Assembly (NCBI GenBank): GCA_044221135.1
Contig: JBGAPT010000004.1
Span: forward strand, 1-64,000
Direction: 5' to 3'
Source: UBA4722 sp044221135
GTDB lineage: Bacteria; Pseudomonadota; Gammaproteobacteria; DSM-16500
Length of the DNA: 64,000 nucleotides
Shown one piece after another: positions 43,000 through 51,166 of this stretch. Numbering within the stretch: position 1 is the first letter of the stretch; each line of letters opens with the position of its first letter. The notes below the pieces were generated by a model that worked only from the letters and a program-made list of their open reading frames with translations, did no database searches and had not been told where the DNA came from. Position numbers and translations under genes: made by a program.

Positions 43000-43758
43000 T
43001 TACAGACTACTATTACTCTTGAGCGATGTTCCTGGGTCGGGTGCCGTTAAAGTTTCCTTCATGGCTGCTCTGAGTTGAGCTTCTTCAGAATAGAAATGCT
43101 TATATCTCTCTATTGCTAGTGGAACGATACATGCGCCTAGGAATAAGCCAATCGGTCCTGCAAGTACACCCATACCTGCTAATTTAAGAACAGCGGTTGT
43201 AAGGCCTGCTGCAGCAAGAAAGCTACCAAAAGCATCTGCTATTTGACATACAAAAGTTTTGACTACTGCGGGGGTATTACGTTTAGTATAGAGAACGTTT
43301 AGATTCGATACGAAATCTTTTATGAGTTCCTCATTATCCTGGAACCACTGGTTAGGAGTTTTCCGTTGCTGGCGAGCTGTTTGTAAGCTCTTTTTGATTT
43401 CGTCCAATTTTTCAAGAAATCGAGATAATTCCGTACAGCCGTCAAGAAGCTCTGTATCATACTGCCCTTTTTCGTCTGCCTCATTTTGTGCAAAATCACC
43501 TTGTAAACAAGCTTGTTGGAATTTAGAGAATAGGTCATTTGTTATTTTATCAAAAGGTGAAAGAGGTGCTTCTGCGCTTTTTCTCTCTAATAAAGGCGTT
43601 GTCTCCCTTGGAGTAGTAGATGCATTCTCCTTTTTTACTTCTTCTTTTTTAACCTCTCCAAAAGGCGTATTTCCAGTACGTTTTACATATCTACTTTCTC
43701 TAAAAAGAGATTGCGTCCAGGAACTTTTAAAATGTTCTTTAGGGGAAAAAAATGCCAT
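43000..43758 (-). CDS. Protein with C-terminal membrane hairpin, unknown
   Basis: A 252-aa protein that I do not recognise. The N-terminal 65 residues are basic and Ser/Thr/Pro-containing, followed by a helical charged domain (about 70-165). A Gly/Ala-rich hydrophobic hairpin lies at about 178-218 (FGSFLAAAGLTTAVLK, LAGPIGLFLGACIVPLAI), followed by an acidic-basic tail ending DPGTSLKSNSSL. There is no signal peptide. It shares its plan of soluble head, one hairpin and polar tail with the J-domain proteins nearby. The gene faces away from 43966..44667. Confidence 0.5.
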   Translation of the reverse strand: MAFFSPKEHFKSSWTQSLFRESRYVKRTGNTPFGEVKKEEVKKENASTTPRETTPLLERKSAEAPLSPFDKITNDLFSKFQQACLQGDFAQNEADEKGQYDTELLDGCTELSRFLEKLDEIKKSLQTARQQRKTPNQWFQDNEELIKDFVSNLNVLYTKRNTPAVVKTFVCQIADAFGSFLAAAGLTTAVLKLAGMGVLAGPIGLFLGACIVPLAIERYKHFYSEEAQLRAAMKETLTAPDPGTSLKSNSSL

Positions 43759-43965
43759 GTTTCATACCTCCCATTATCCGATGCTTGATAGCGACATCGC
43801 ATTTTATTATAAAAAATGATGTCTATCCTATCTCAATTCCAAGGTGAATCCAATGAAATTTTTATAAAATCTCAAAAATATAGTTTAATTCTATATCGTA
43901 AAAATAGTCTTAATCAGTTAAACTTAACCTCATAAAAATATACTCAGTAACAAAGGAGAGTTGCG

Positions 43966-44667
43966 ATGCCTGCACAAACTACTTCTGCTGTAATGCAACA
44001 GTTAACAGAAAATGCTGCTGTCACTTCTACACAATCTACAACATTATTACCCAGCGAATCTTTGCCTGTATCTGCATCCGTCAGCACTTTATGCAGCAGT
44101 GTAACAGCATTCACCCTACTGGATGGTACTTACAGATTAATATTAGGCATGTCAGAAATCTTTCTAGCTCTCTATCATACTGAGAACACGCTTGCATCAA
44201 ACAAACTCACTAAAGATACATTCCTACTGCTGGGTCTGTGGGACATGTTTGTCGCTTCACCTGAAGTTTACTTTGGCATACAAGCATCCCAAACAGGCTC
44301 TGCTACATTCGCATTTCAAGGATTAGCACTCACCAAGGCATTGGATTGTTTAGGTTACGTCATCAATATAACATCCAATGAGCGGCCTGCAACAAACTCA
44401 GCTAATATTTTATTAAAAAGTATAGAGTCGATTGGCTGGGGATTATTATCGTTTGATCAGCAGCCGGCGGGTTTAATTTTTCTAACGGCTGCGCTGAGTT
44501 ATAAATTTGACAATAATGTGAAACAGAAAGCTAATCGAGCAGTGAGTTATTTGAAAAATTTATTTTCAGGCCCTTTTTACGAGAGTAAAGGCCAGCAAAG
44601 AACTGCTGCAGAGGAAAGTGGGCTTTCACGGACTACTTCTTTGCATGACCTGAGGATGGCAATGTAG
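43966..44667 (+). CDS. Hydrophobic protein of unknown function
   Basis: A 233-aa protein; AAAGGAG lies 9 nt before the ATG. The first 40 residues are Thr/Ser-rich (TTSAVMQQLTENAAVTSTQS). Residues 45-190 alternate hydrophobic and amphipathic helices, perhaps four membrane segments (for example FLLLGLWDMFVAS and LIFLTAALSYKF). A basic, Ser-containing tail follows (residues 190-233). There are no motifs or relatives that I recognise. The next gene, an MscS channel, begins 60 bp later on the same strand with its own ribosome site. Confidence 0.5.
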   Translation: MPAQTTSAVMQQLTENAAVTSTQSTTLLPSESLPVSASVSTLCSSVTAFTLLDGTYRLILGMSEIFLALYHTENTLASNKLTKDTFLLLGLWDMFVASPEVYFGIQASQTGSATFAFQGLALTKALDCLGYVINITSNERPATNSANILLKSIESIGWGLLSFDQQPAGLIFLTAALSYKFDNNVKQKANRAVSYLKNLFSGPFYESKGQQRTAAEESGLSRTTSLHDLRMAM

Positions 44668-44727
44668 AAGGTAGTGTTTATTATTAAAAGCACCCACGAC
44701 CCACTAAAGAAAGGAGAATAAATAACC

Positions 44728-46038
44728 ATGCTAACCATCCAAACTATCTTTCATTCACTCGATAAAAATAATTTCTTTTCTCTTTTAATTTACTGGATCA
44801 TCTTGATTGGATTACTATTCAGTTTCCAAATCTGGAAAATAAAAAAAAATAAATTAGATAGTAAAGCCACCTCCCTGACTTCCATTATTTACTCTGTCAT
44901 ACAAGGCATCCAAATACCGCTTATTTTTATCATTCTAATATATGCAGGGTATCTCACATTAGAAGTATGGCGTTATTTATTTAATCTTCCTTTAACTACT
45001 TGGTTTTTTCAACCGGCGCTGTATCTATTAAAAATCGCAGAATATGTGACGTATTTTTTCTTGGTATTGGAAATCTATCATATTTTAAATACGCATTTAT
45101 TAAACTGGCTCGTTCATACAAAAAAAGAAGCTGCATTTGTTGTGATATCTACCCTGACTCAAAGTTTATATGCTGCGATTACTTTACTGATGATCACTCT
45201 TTTTATTCCCTTACTAGGCATGACGGGATTTCAAGAAGAATTATTAGCAAAAATAACAAAATTACTTTTGATAGCGACAATAGGCTGGATATTTATACAA
45301 ATTGTGAATGGCATTCAAAAATTAATTATTCGTCATATTGATATTGCGAATAATAGCGGCATTAAAGTGCGCGCCATTAATACGCAAGTGATACTGCTTA
45401 AAAAAATAATTCAAACTATCATTATTATCATTACTGTTGCAGTGGGATTAATGACTTTTGATAGTGTGAGAAATCTAGGCGCAGGGTTACTCACCACGGC
45501 TGGCGTACTCGGTGCTATAGGTGCTTTTGCAAGCCAACAAAGCTTAAGTCGATTATTTACAGGTTTACAGTTGGCTTTTTCTCAGCCTATCCGAATTGGT
45601 GACACTGTCATCATCGAAAATGAAAATGGTCAGATAGAAGAAATTACGCTTTCTTATGTCGTAGTCAAGCTTTGGGATTTGCGACGATTAATTTTACCTA
45701 CGGATTATTTTTTTTCCAAAGGATTGCAAAATTTAACGAGAAATTCCACTGAATTATTAGGTACTATTTTTATTTATGCTGATTATACGCTACCCATTGA
45801 TGCAGTGAGAGAAAAGTTTTTTGAATACGTAAACAATTCTGAGCTGTGGAATAAAAATGTGATGACATTTCAGGTGAGTGATATTAAAGATCATACACTT
45901 GAGTTACGCGGATTGGTCAGCGCAAATGATGCGACCACTTTATGGAATTTACGCTGTGACATAAGAGAAAAACTTATAAAATTTATTGTGGATACGTATC
46001 CGAATGCACTGCCAATGACAAGGAATAGGGCTCTGTAG
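44728..46038 (+). CDS. MscS-family mechanosensitive channel
   Basis: A 436-aa inner-membrane protein with four to six helices, then the MscS pore and beta domains. The Gly/Ala-rich pore helix is GAGLLTTAGVLGAIGAFASQQ at about residues 252-272. The beta domain follows with FSQPIRIGDTVIIENENGQIEEI (about 288-310) and LPTDYFFSKGLQNLTR, a typical pattern of the YbdG/YnaI-like group. The channels release solutes on osmotic downshock. A strong AAGGAG ribosome site precedes the ATG. Confidence 0.88.
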   Translation: MLTIQTIFHSLDKNNFFSLLIYWIILIGLLFSFQIWKIKKNKLDSKATSLTSIIYSVIQGIQIPLIFIILIYAGYLTLEVWRYLFNLPLTTWFFQPALYLLKIAEYVTYFFLVLEIYHILNTHLLNWLVHTKKEAAFVVISTLTQSLYAAITLLMITLFIPLLGMTGFQEELLAKITKLLLIATIGWIFIQIVNGIQKLIIRHIDIANNSGIKVRAINTQVILLKKIIQTIIIIITVAVGLMTFDSVRNLGAGLLTTAGVLGAIGAFASQQSLSRLFTGLQLAFSQPIRIGDTVIIENENGQIEEITLSYVVVKLWDLRRLILPTDYFFSKGLQNLTRNSTELLGTIFIYADYTLPIDAVREKFFEYVNNSELWNKNVMTFQVSDIKDHTLELRGLVSANDATTLWNLRCDIREKLIKFIVDTYPNALPMTRNRAL

Positions 46039-46217
46039 TATACTGGTGTAGCATTGTCATCCTGAGTGTAGCGCATGAGTGTCCTGTTTTGCAAAAGTGC
46101 TATTATCGGGTCTCTTCTCTCGCAGGAGGCCTTGTTGAAAAAATCAGGAATAACAGTCGTCATTGCGAGCCCTTACAAGGGTGTGCAGTGGCTCTAATAA
46201 TAGAAGGAGATCTATCA

Positions 46218-47894
46218 ATGTCCCAGAGTATCCCATTGATTACGACTCTTGCTATCGCGCTTGGTTTGGCTTTATTACTCGGCTTTTTAGCTGCTCGTCT
46301 CAAATTGCCTGTATTACTCGGCTATTTAGTCACAGGCATTCTTGTAGGTCCATACACACCTGGTTTTGTTGCAAACGCGCAAATTGCCAGAGAACTTTCC
46401 GAACTGGGTGTGATGCTGCTGATGTTTGGCGTAGGGCTGCATTTTTCTTTAAGCGATTTAATGACTGTACGTAAAATTGCACTGCCCGGTGCGGTGCTAC
46501 AAATTATTGTAGCCACTGCACTGGGCACTTGGGTTGCAACTGTCTGGGGTTGGCGTCTTGGAGAGGCATTAATATTTGGATTATCTCTCTCTGTCGCCAG
46601 TACCGTTGTGTTATTGCGCGCTTTAGAAGTACAACACAATGCACTCGAATCCATTAGCGGACGTATTGCGGTGGGTTGGCTGGTTGTAGAAGACATTGCT
46701 ATGGTAATTGTCATCGTATTACTTCCACCTTTCGCTGGATGGCTTGATGGTAAACCAGGCGTAGGAATAGAAGCTAATTTGCTAGAAACACTAGGTTTCA
46801 TACTTTTTAAAATTTCAGCTTTTGTTGCTTTCATGATAATCGTTGGCTACAAACTATTTCCTAAAATACTCTGGCACATTACGCGCACGGGTTCGCGAGA
46901 ATTGTTTACACTGTGTGTGATTGCTACGGCTATTACAGTTGCTTTTATTTCTTCTAAATTATTTGGGGTTTCTTTTGCGCTGGGGGCTTTTTTTGCTGGC
47001 ATGATGATGCGTGAATCTCAGCTCAGCCGCCGTGCAGCAGAAGAATCATTACCATTACGAGAAGCATTTGCTGTTCTTTTCTTTGTTTCAGTTGGAATGT
47101 TGTTTGATCCCCGTGTATTAATACATCATCCGATAGAAGTGCTTGCTGTAATAGGTGTTATTGTTGTTGGAAAAACGCTTGCGGCTGCTATTTTAATTTT
47201 ATGTTTTCGTTACCCACTCAATACAGCATTGTTAGTGTCTGCGGGCCTTGCTCAAATAGGGGAATTCTCCTTTATTCTGGCAGGGCTCGGCGTAGAATTA
47301 GGGCTTTTGCCTGTTGCAGGACAAAGTTTAATTTTAGCGGGTGCATTTATTTCAATTGCACTGAATCCATTATTATTCAAATTGATTGGACCCTTTCAAC
47401 ATTGGATAACTTCTAAATCTGCTTTTGCAAAAAAGTTGCAGCAATCCGCGAACCCGTTACCCGCATTACCCATCATAACAGATGAAAAATATCTTTCAGG
47501 CCAGGTTGTTTTAGTAGGATATGGTCAAATGGAACAACGAATCGGTGAAATACTTTTCAAAAATGGTATACCCTATATCGTTTCTGAAAAGACTAAAGTC
47601 AGTGAAATGACAGCTCTCTTTGAAAATGTGCCTGAACCAGAGATATTAATTAAAACCCATGTGTCTCGTGCCAGTATGTTAATCATTGCTATTTCAGATA
47701 TGTTCTATGTTCAAGCATTAATTAAAACTGCACGTACCATTAACCCTACTATAAAAATTCTAGTTTGTGTGCATAATAAAAAAGAAGCTCGTTTATTATC
47801 AAATGAATCGGTAGAAAAAGTTTTTTATAGTGAAGATGAACTGGCTACTAATATCAGTACTTATGTGCTTAATCGGTATGGGATTGTAAGTTAA
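46218..47894 (+). CDS. ybaL: CPA2-family cation:proton antiporter, YbaL type
   Basis: A 558-aa inner-membrane antiporter, the same length as E. coli YbaL. The ATG at 46218 has GAAGGAG upstream; the longer frame adds repeat-derived residues and is rejected. About 12 helices occupy residues 5-390, with signatures LLMFGVGLHFSLSDLM, VASTVVLLRALE, GWLVVEDIAMV, FALGAFFAGM and RDAFAVLFF-like RE.FAVLFFVSVGMLFDP. A C-terminal RCK-like domain starts near 430 (VVLVGYGQMEQRIGE), where the usual third Gly of GxGxxG is Glu, so NAD(H) gating may be altered or lost. It likely exchanges K+ or Na+ for H+. Confidence 0.88.
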   Translation: MSQSIPLITTLAIALGLALLLGFLAARLKLPVLLGYLVTGILVGPYTPGFVANAQIARELSELGVMLLMFGVGLHFSLSDLMTVRKIALPGAVLQIIVATALGTWVATVWGWRLGEALIFGLSLSVASTVVLLRALEVQHNALESISGRIAVGWLVVEDIAMVIVIVLLPPFAGWLDGKPGVGIEANLLETLGFILFKISAFVAFMIIVGYKLFPKILWHITRTGSRELFTLCVIATAITVAFISSKLFGVSFALGAFFAGMMMRESQLSRRAAEESLPLREAFAVLFFVSVGMLFDPRVLIHHPIEVLAVIGVIVVGKTLAAAILILCFRYPLNTALLVSAGLAQIGEFSFILAGLGVELGLLPVAGQSLILAGAFISIALNPLLFKLIGPFQHWITSKSAFAKKLQQSANPLPALPIITDEKYLSGQVVLVGYGQMEQRIGEILFKNGIPYIVSEKTKVSEMTALFENVPEPEILIKTHVSRASMLIIAISDMFYVQALIKTARTINPTIKILVCVHNKKEARLLSNESVEKVFYSEDELATNISTYVLNRYGIVS

Positions 47895-47921
47895 TCTTAG
47901 GTAGCTAAAAACTCATTCATG

Positions 47922-48932
47922 TCATCCCCGCGAAGGCGGGGATGTGAATTCACATTTGAAGTGCACCAACTGTTTTATAAAAACCTGAGCAGGCGTTTTG
48001 TATCCTAAACATTTTCGTGGCGTATGGTTATAGTTTGCCACGATTTTTTCAATATCTTGGTGACTCAGCTCCCCTAGATCCGTTTTGCGTGGTAAAAATG
48101 CACGCAATCGTCCAATCGCATTTTCTACTCCGCCTTTTTGCCAAGGTGATTTCACATCGCAAAAATAAGTCTTTATTCCCACCCTATTTAATTGATGATG
48201 TTGAGCAAATTCACTTCCATTGTCAAACGTTACACTTTTCGCCAGTGATTGAGGGAGGCAACCGAGTAGATCCTTTAATTGATTTACAACTCCTTCCGCT
48301 CCTTTATTCTTTAAAATAAACAGCTTAAGAACTCGTGATTGACGTTCTTGAGCAACTAAAAGAGATTGGCCATACTTTGAGAACAGCATCAGATCAGCCT
48401 CCCAATGACCGGGACTCGCTCGTTTTTCTATGTAGTGCGGTCGCTGATCTATTGAAACTCGATGTTTAATCAAAGACGCTGAACTTCCTCCTTTTCGTCC
48501 ATACCAGCCACGCTTACTCTTTCGACGACGCAAATAATTTCGCCAACTATAATCTTTTGTTCTCACAAGTTGCGCGTAAATAAAACGATATATTGACTCA
48601 TAAGAAATTATTTTGCATCCTTGCTCCTGCATCAGCCAGTGAGAGGTCTGTTGGGGTGACCATCCCATAGTAAGTTTGTCCATCACAATGGACCTCAAAC
48701 CTGGTTGACGCTCCAATTTGCTTCCTTTCCAGCGTCTACTACCAGCAAGTTGCTGTGCATAACCTGCTGAATAGCCTTGGCTTTTTGTCTTATTACGCTT
48801 TAACTCTCGAGTAATCGTCGATGTCGAGCGATCCAAAGCTGCTGCAATTTGCCCGTTCGTTTTCCCTTCTCTACAAAGATAGGAAATCGCATTTCTCTCT
48901 TCGGGCGAGAGTTGTCTGTATTTTTTTCCCAT
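47922..48932 (-). CDS. IS30-family transposase
   Basis: A 336-aa DDE transposase. An N-terminal HTH lies at about residues 8-45 (SPEERNAISYLCREGKTNGQ, ITRELKRN). The catalytic DDE triad reads Asp180 in GHWEADLM, Asp237 in TFDNGSEF and Glu270 in WQKGGVENAIGRLR. The conserved TDLGELS block at 284-290 is typical. The frame passes out of the element's left inverted repeat. Its last codons (PPSRG and stop) come from the flanking repeat DNA, so the element seems not to carry its own stop codon. It appears intact and possibly active. Confidence 0.9.
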   Translation of the reverse strand: MGKKYRQLSPEERNAISYLCREGKTNGQIAAALDRSTSTITRELKRNKTKSQGYSAGYAQQLAGSRRWKGSKLERQPGLRSIVMDKLTMGWSPQQTSHWLMQEQGCKIISYESIYRFIYAQLVRTKDYSWRNYLRRRKSKRGWYGRKGGSSASLIKHRVSIDQRPHYIEKRASPGHWEADLMLFSKYGQSLLVAQERQSRVLKLFILKNKGAEGVVNQLKDLLGCLPQSLAKSVTFDNGSEFAQHHQLNRVGIKTYFCDVKSPWQKGGVENAIGRLRAFLPRKTDLGELSHQDIEKIVANYNHTPRKCLGYKTPAQVFIKQLVHFKCEFTSPPSRG

Positions 48933-48976
48933 AGTGGCACCAAGTATAACTGGTGCACTTCGTTTGTGAAGTCATA
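47943..48976 (-). mobile_element. IS30-family insertion sequence
   Basis: A 1,034-bp element. The left end TGTGAATTCACATTTGAAG.. and the inverse of the right end TATGACTTCACAAACGAAG.. are 26-bp inverted repeats sharing GAAGTGCACCA and TTCACA. The flanking GGA at 47940-47942 recurs at 48977-48979, a 3-bp target duplication as expected for IS30. It is inserted in a palindromic repeat. Confidence 0.85.
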
Positions 48977-49270
48977 GGACCCATCAGGACTTGTCTCCTT
49001 CACTACCCTCCTTCTTGATAATTCAATTTCTATTGTACTAATTATCGCTTGGTGGTATTTGCATGACGGGTCCCCGCCTTCGCGGGGATGACAGCGTGGG
49101 GAGCGGGGATGACAGAGTGGGGAGCGAGGATGACAGAGTGGGGAACGGGGATGACAGAGTGGGAATCGGGGATGACACAACACAAAGTTTATTGACATTG
49201 AATAACCAAATGATATTATTCCACCCTCTTATATATCAAATTGATTAATTATATAAAAAACATTTATTCT

Positions 49271-50188
49271 ATGAATCTATCACGTATCAATCTCAACCTG
49301 TTAGTTGCACTTAACGCGCTTGTTGAAGAAAAAAGTGTAACGCGTGCGGGTAAAAAATTGTTTATTACGCAAGCTGCGATGAGCAATGTATTAAAACAAT
49401 TGCGCACCTTATTTAATGATCCACTATTGGTGCAAGTGGGTAAAACGATGGTGCCAACTCGCTATGCAGAGAGCATACAGCCTATCGTCAAAGTATGGCT
49501 AGCACAGGCCAATGCTATTTTTAATCCTCTACCCTTTGATGCAGCAAGTAGTACGCGCAAATTTACACTTGCCATTGATGAATTCACTGATTTTCTCTTA
49601 TTACCCACACTCTATAATTATATAGAAAAACACGCCCCTGCTATTGAATTATCTATTAAACATATTTTACCCACGAATGAAAAAATAATTTTAGAGTCCA
49701 ATGATATTGATCTTGCGATTTTTTCATCAAGTCATTTTGAGCATTTAAAAAATGCTTCTTATGAAATATTATTTAGAGAAAAAATGGTTTGTCTTGGTAA
49801 AAAAAATCATCCTCTTTTTAAATCTACACTTACATTAAAAAAATACCTTTCTGCAAAACATATTGGATTAATACTTAAAAATAACAATACATCGCATTTA
49901 GTCGACGCTGTCTTGCAGAACCTAGGCTACCAACGCAATATAGCGTTGCGCACAACTAATATCGTACCGGCACTCTATACCGTTTTAAATAGCCATCTGA
50001 TTGCGACCATACCAGAGAGTCTCGCAACAGAAGCAGCACGTTTATTTAAGGCTAAAATAAAACCGTGCCCTTTTATTATTCCACCCATCACGTTTGTACA
50101 AGCCTGGCATGCTTTTACTGAACTAGATGAAGGCTGTCTATGGCTGAGAAAAACAGTCAGGCAATTAACGAGTAAAATTTCAAGTTAA
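49271..50188 (+). CDS. LysR-family transcriptional regulator
   Basis: A 305-aa regulator (315 aa if the upstream ATG at 49241 is used; I prefer 49271, where LysR proteins typically start with MNLSRINLNLL). The winged HTH is at residues 1-60 (ALVEEKSVTRAGKKLFITQAAMS, then LRTLFNDPLLVQ). The effector domain covers the rest and resembles the NodD/Nac-like branch (DFLLLPTLYNYIEKHAP, LDLAIF-like DIDLAIF). The target is not shown by context: the next gene, a patatin lipoprotein on the same strand, lies only 6 bp downstream and is probably co-transcribed. No clear ribosome site. Confidence 0.85.
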   Translation: MNLSRINLNLLVALNALVEEKSVTRAGKKLFITQAAMSNVLKQLRTLFNDPLLVQVGKTMVPTRYAESIQPIVKVWLAQANAIFNPLPFDAASSTRKFTLAIDEFTDFLLLPTLYNYIEKHAPAIELSIKHILPTNEKIILESNDIDLAIFSSSHFEHLKNASYEILFREKMVCLGKKNHPLFKSTLTLKKYLSAKHIGLILKNNNTSHLVDAVLQNLGYQRNIALRTTNIVPALYTVLNSHLIATIPESLATEAARLFKAKIKPCPFIIPPITFVQAWHAFTELDEGCLWLRKTVRQLTSKISS

Positions 50189-50194
50189 GTTAGG

Positions 50195-51106
50195 ATGAAT
50201 CAGATGATTAAATTTTTTATTATGATTTTCATGATATGTTGTATAACAGCATGTTCATTCTCACCGCCTGTTACCGCGCCACTGACCGAGCCAAAATCAA
50301 CTTATTTACGGAAAGTACATCCACAAGTCATCCTTGTACTAGGGAGTGGCAGTGCACGTGGATTTGCACATGCGGGCGTCTTAAAAGCATTAGAAAAGAA
50401 TCATATTCCTATTGATATGATAGTCGGTACAAGCGCTGGCAGTATTGTGGGAGCATTGTATGCAGGGCATCCTTCAGCAAGCGCCTTAGAGCAATTACTT
50501 TTAACAACACCCAAAAGTCAAGTCATTCAATTCTCATTAATCAATATTTTCTCCGGGCCTTTTCGTGGTGATGTATTGCAGCGCTATTTAATTTCTCACA
50601 TCAAGGCTGCTTCTTTTGATCAGCTTGAAATTCCTTTTATTGCGGTTGCAACTAACATAAAAACAGGCCAAATTCATGCATTTAGCAGCGGACCCATTGC
50701 ACCCGCTGTGAATGCATCAAGCGCTGCGCCGCCATTTTTTAAGCCTGTGCAGCTTTATGGTGAAACTTATGTTGATGGTGGCTTGGTTGATCCTGTCGCA
50801 GTGGATGTTGCACAAAAATTCCATCCTAAAATCATTATTGCAGTGAACCTTGCCCCTTATTTATCTGAAAAAATTTCACACGCTAATATGGGCGTGCTGA
50901 TGCGAGGCTTTGGAATGATGTTGTCTAAGCTATCTCAGTATAGTGCAGAGAAAGCGGATATTATTATTCATCCGAAGATGGGTGATATTGATATGTTTGA
51001 CGGAGTCGATCGAAAACAGAGTATGAAAGCAGGTTTTGAAACAACAATGCATCAGATGCCTGCCATAAAAAAATTGCTTGCTGAAAATAATATTGCATTG
51101 CGGTAG
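50195..51106 (+). CDS. Patatin-like phospholipase lipoprotein
   Basis: A 303-aa lipoprotein: signal residues 1-19, lipobox ITAC with Cys20. The patatin/RssA-type fold is clear: an oxyanion loop GSGSARG (50-56), nucleophile Ser80 in GTSAG and Asp194 in YVDGGLVDP, completing the Ser-Asp dyad. The oxyanion loop has Ser where most family members have Gly (GGGxxRG). Related bacterial patatins hydrolyse phospholipids, some as host-targeted toxins. Here the lipid anchor suggests action at the outer membrane. It follows a LysR gene in the same direction, possibly regulated by it. Confidence 0.85.
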   Translation: MNQMIKFFIMIFMICCITACSFSPPVTAPLTEPKSTYLRKVHPQVILVLGSGSARGFAHAGVLKALEKNHIPIDMIVGTSAGSIVGALYAGHPSASALEQLLLTTPKSQVIQFSLINIFSGPFRGDVLQRYLISHIKAASFDQLEIPFIAVATNIKTGQIHAFSSGPIAPAVNASSAAPPFFKPVQLYGETYVDGGLVDPVAVDVAQKFHPKIIIAVNLAPYLSEKISHANMGVLMRGFGMMLSKLSQYSAEKADIIIHPKMGDIDMFDGVDRKQSMKAGFETTMHQMPAIKKLLAENNIALR

Positions 51107-51166
51107 CTGAGCTATTCAGCCGTCATTGCTGTAAGTGTTACATAAAGAATCAAAAAATAATTAACA

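Larger units (their letters stand above)
47921..49178. repeat. GTCATCCCCGCG repeat element, copy C, interrupted by an IS, with 21-bp tandem tail
   Basis: The left end (47921-47942) and the remainder (48977-49092) join into one copy of the unit once the IS30-type insertion is removed, with GGA duplicated at the junction. The right end runs into about four tandem units of 21 bp reading GGGGATGACAGAGTGGGGAGC (49084-49178). Reading frames here (for example the peptide series CHPRSPL) are repeat-derived and not genes. Confidence 0.8.

Noticed and set aside
46089..46217. Extended N-terminus of the YbaL-type gene
   Set aside because: The extra 43 codons derive from a CGTCATTGCGAGC repeat fragment. 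The ATG at 46218 has a strong ribosome site and gives the family's exact length.
46322..46834. 170-aa minus-strand frame opposite the antiporter
   Set aside because: An antisense shadow of a well-conserved gene; Ser/Thr/Pro composition is typical of such shadows.
49084..49178. Regular 21-bp tandem repeats that might suggest a CRISPR array
   Set aside because: Units are contiguous, with no unique spacers, degenerate, and derived from the end of the dispersed GTCATCCCCGCG element; no cas genes are nearby.
48800..49198. 132-aa minus-strand reading frame with a repeated CHPRSPL peptide
   Set aside because: It consists of tandem repeat plus IS end and overlaps the transposase 5' region; there is no ribosome site.
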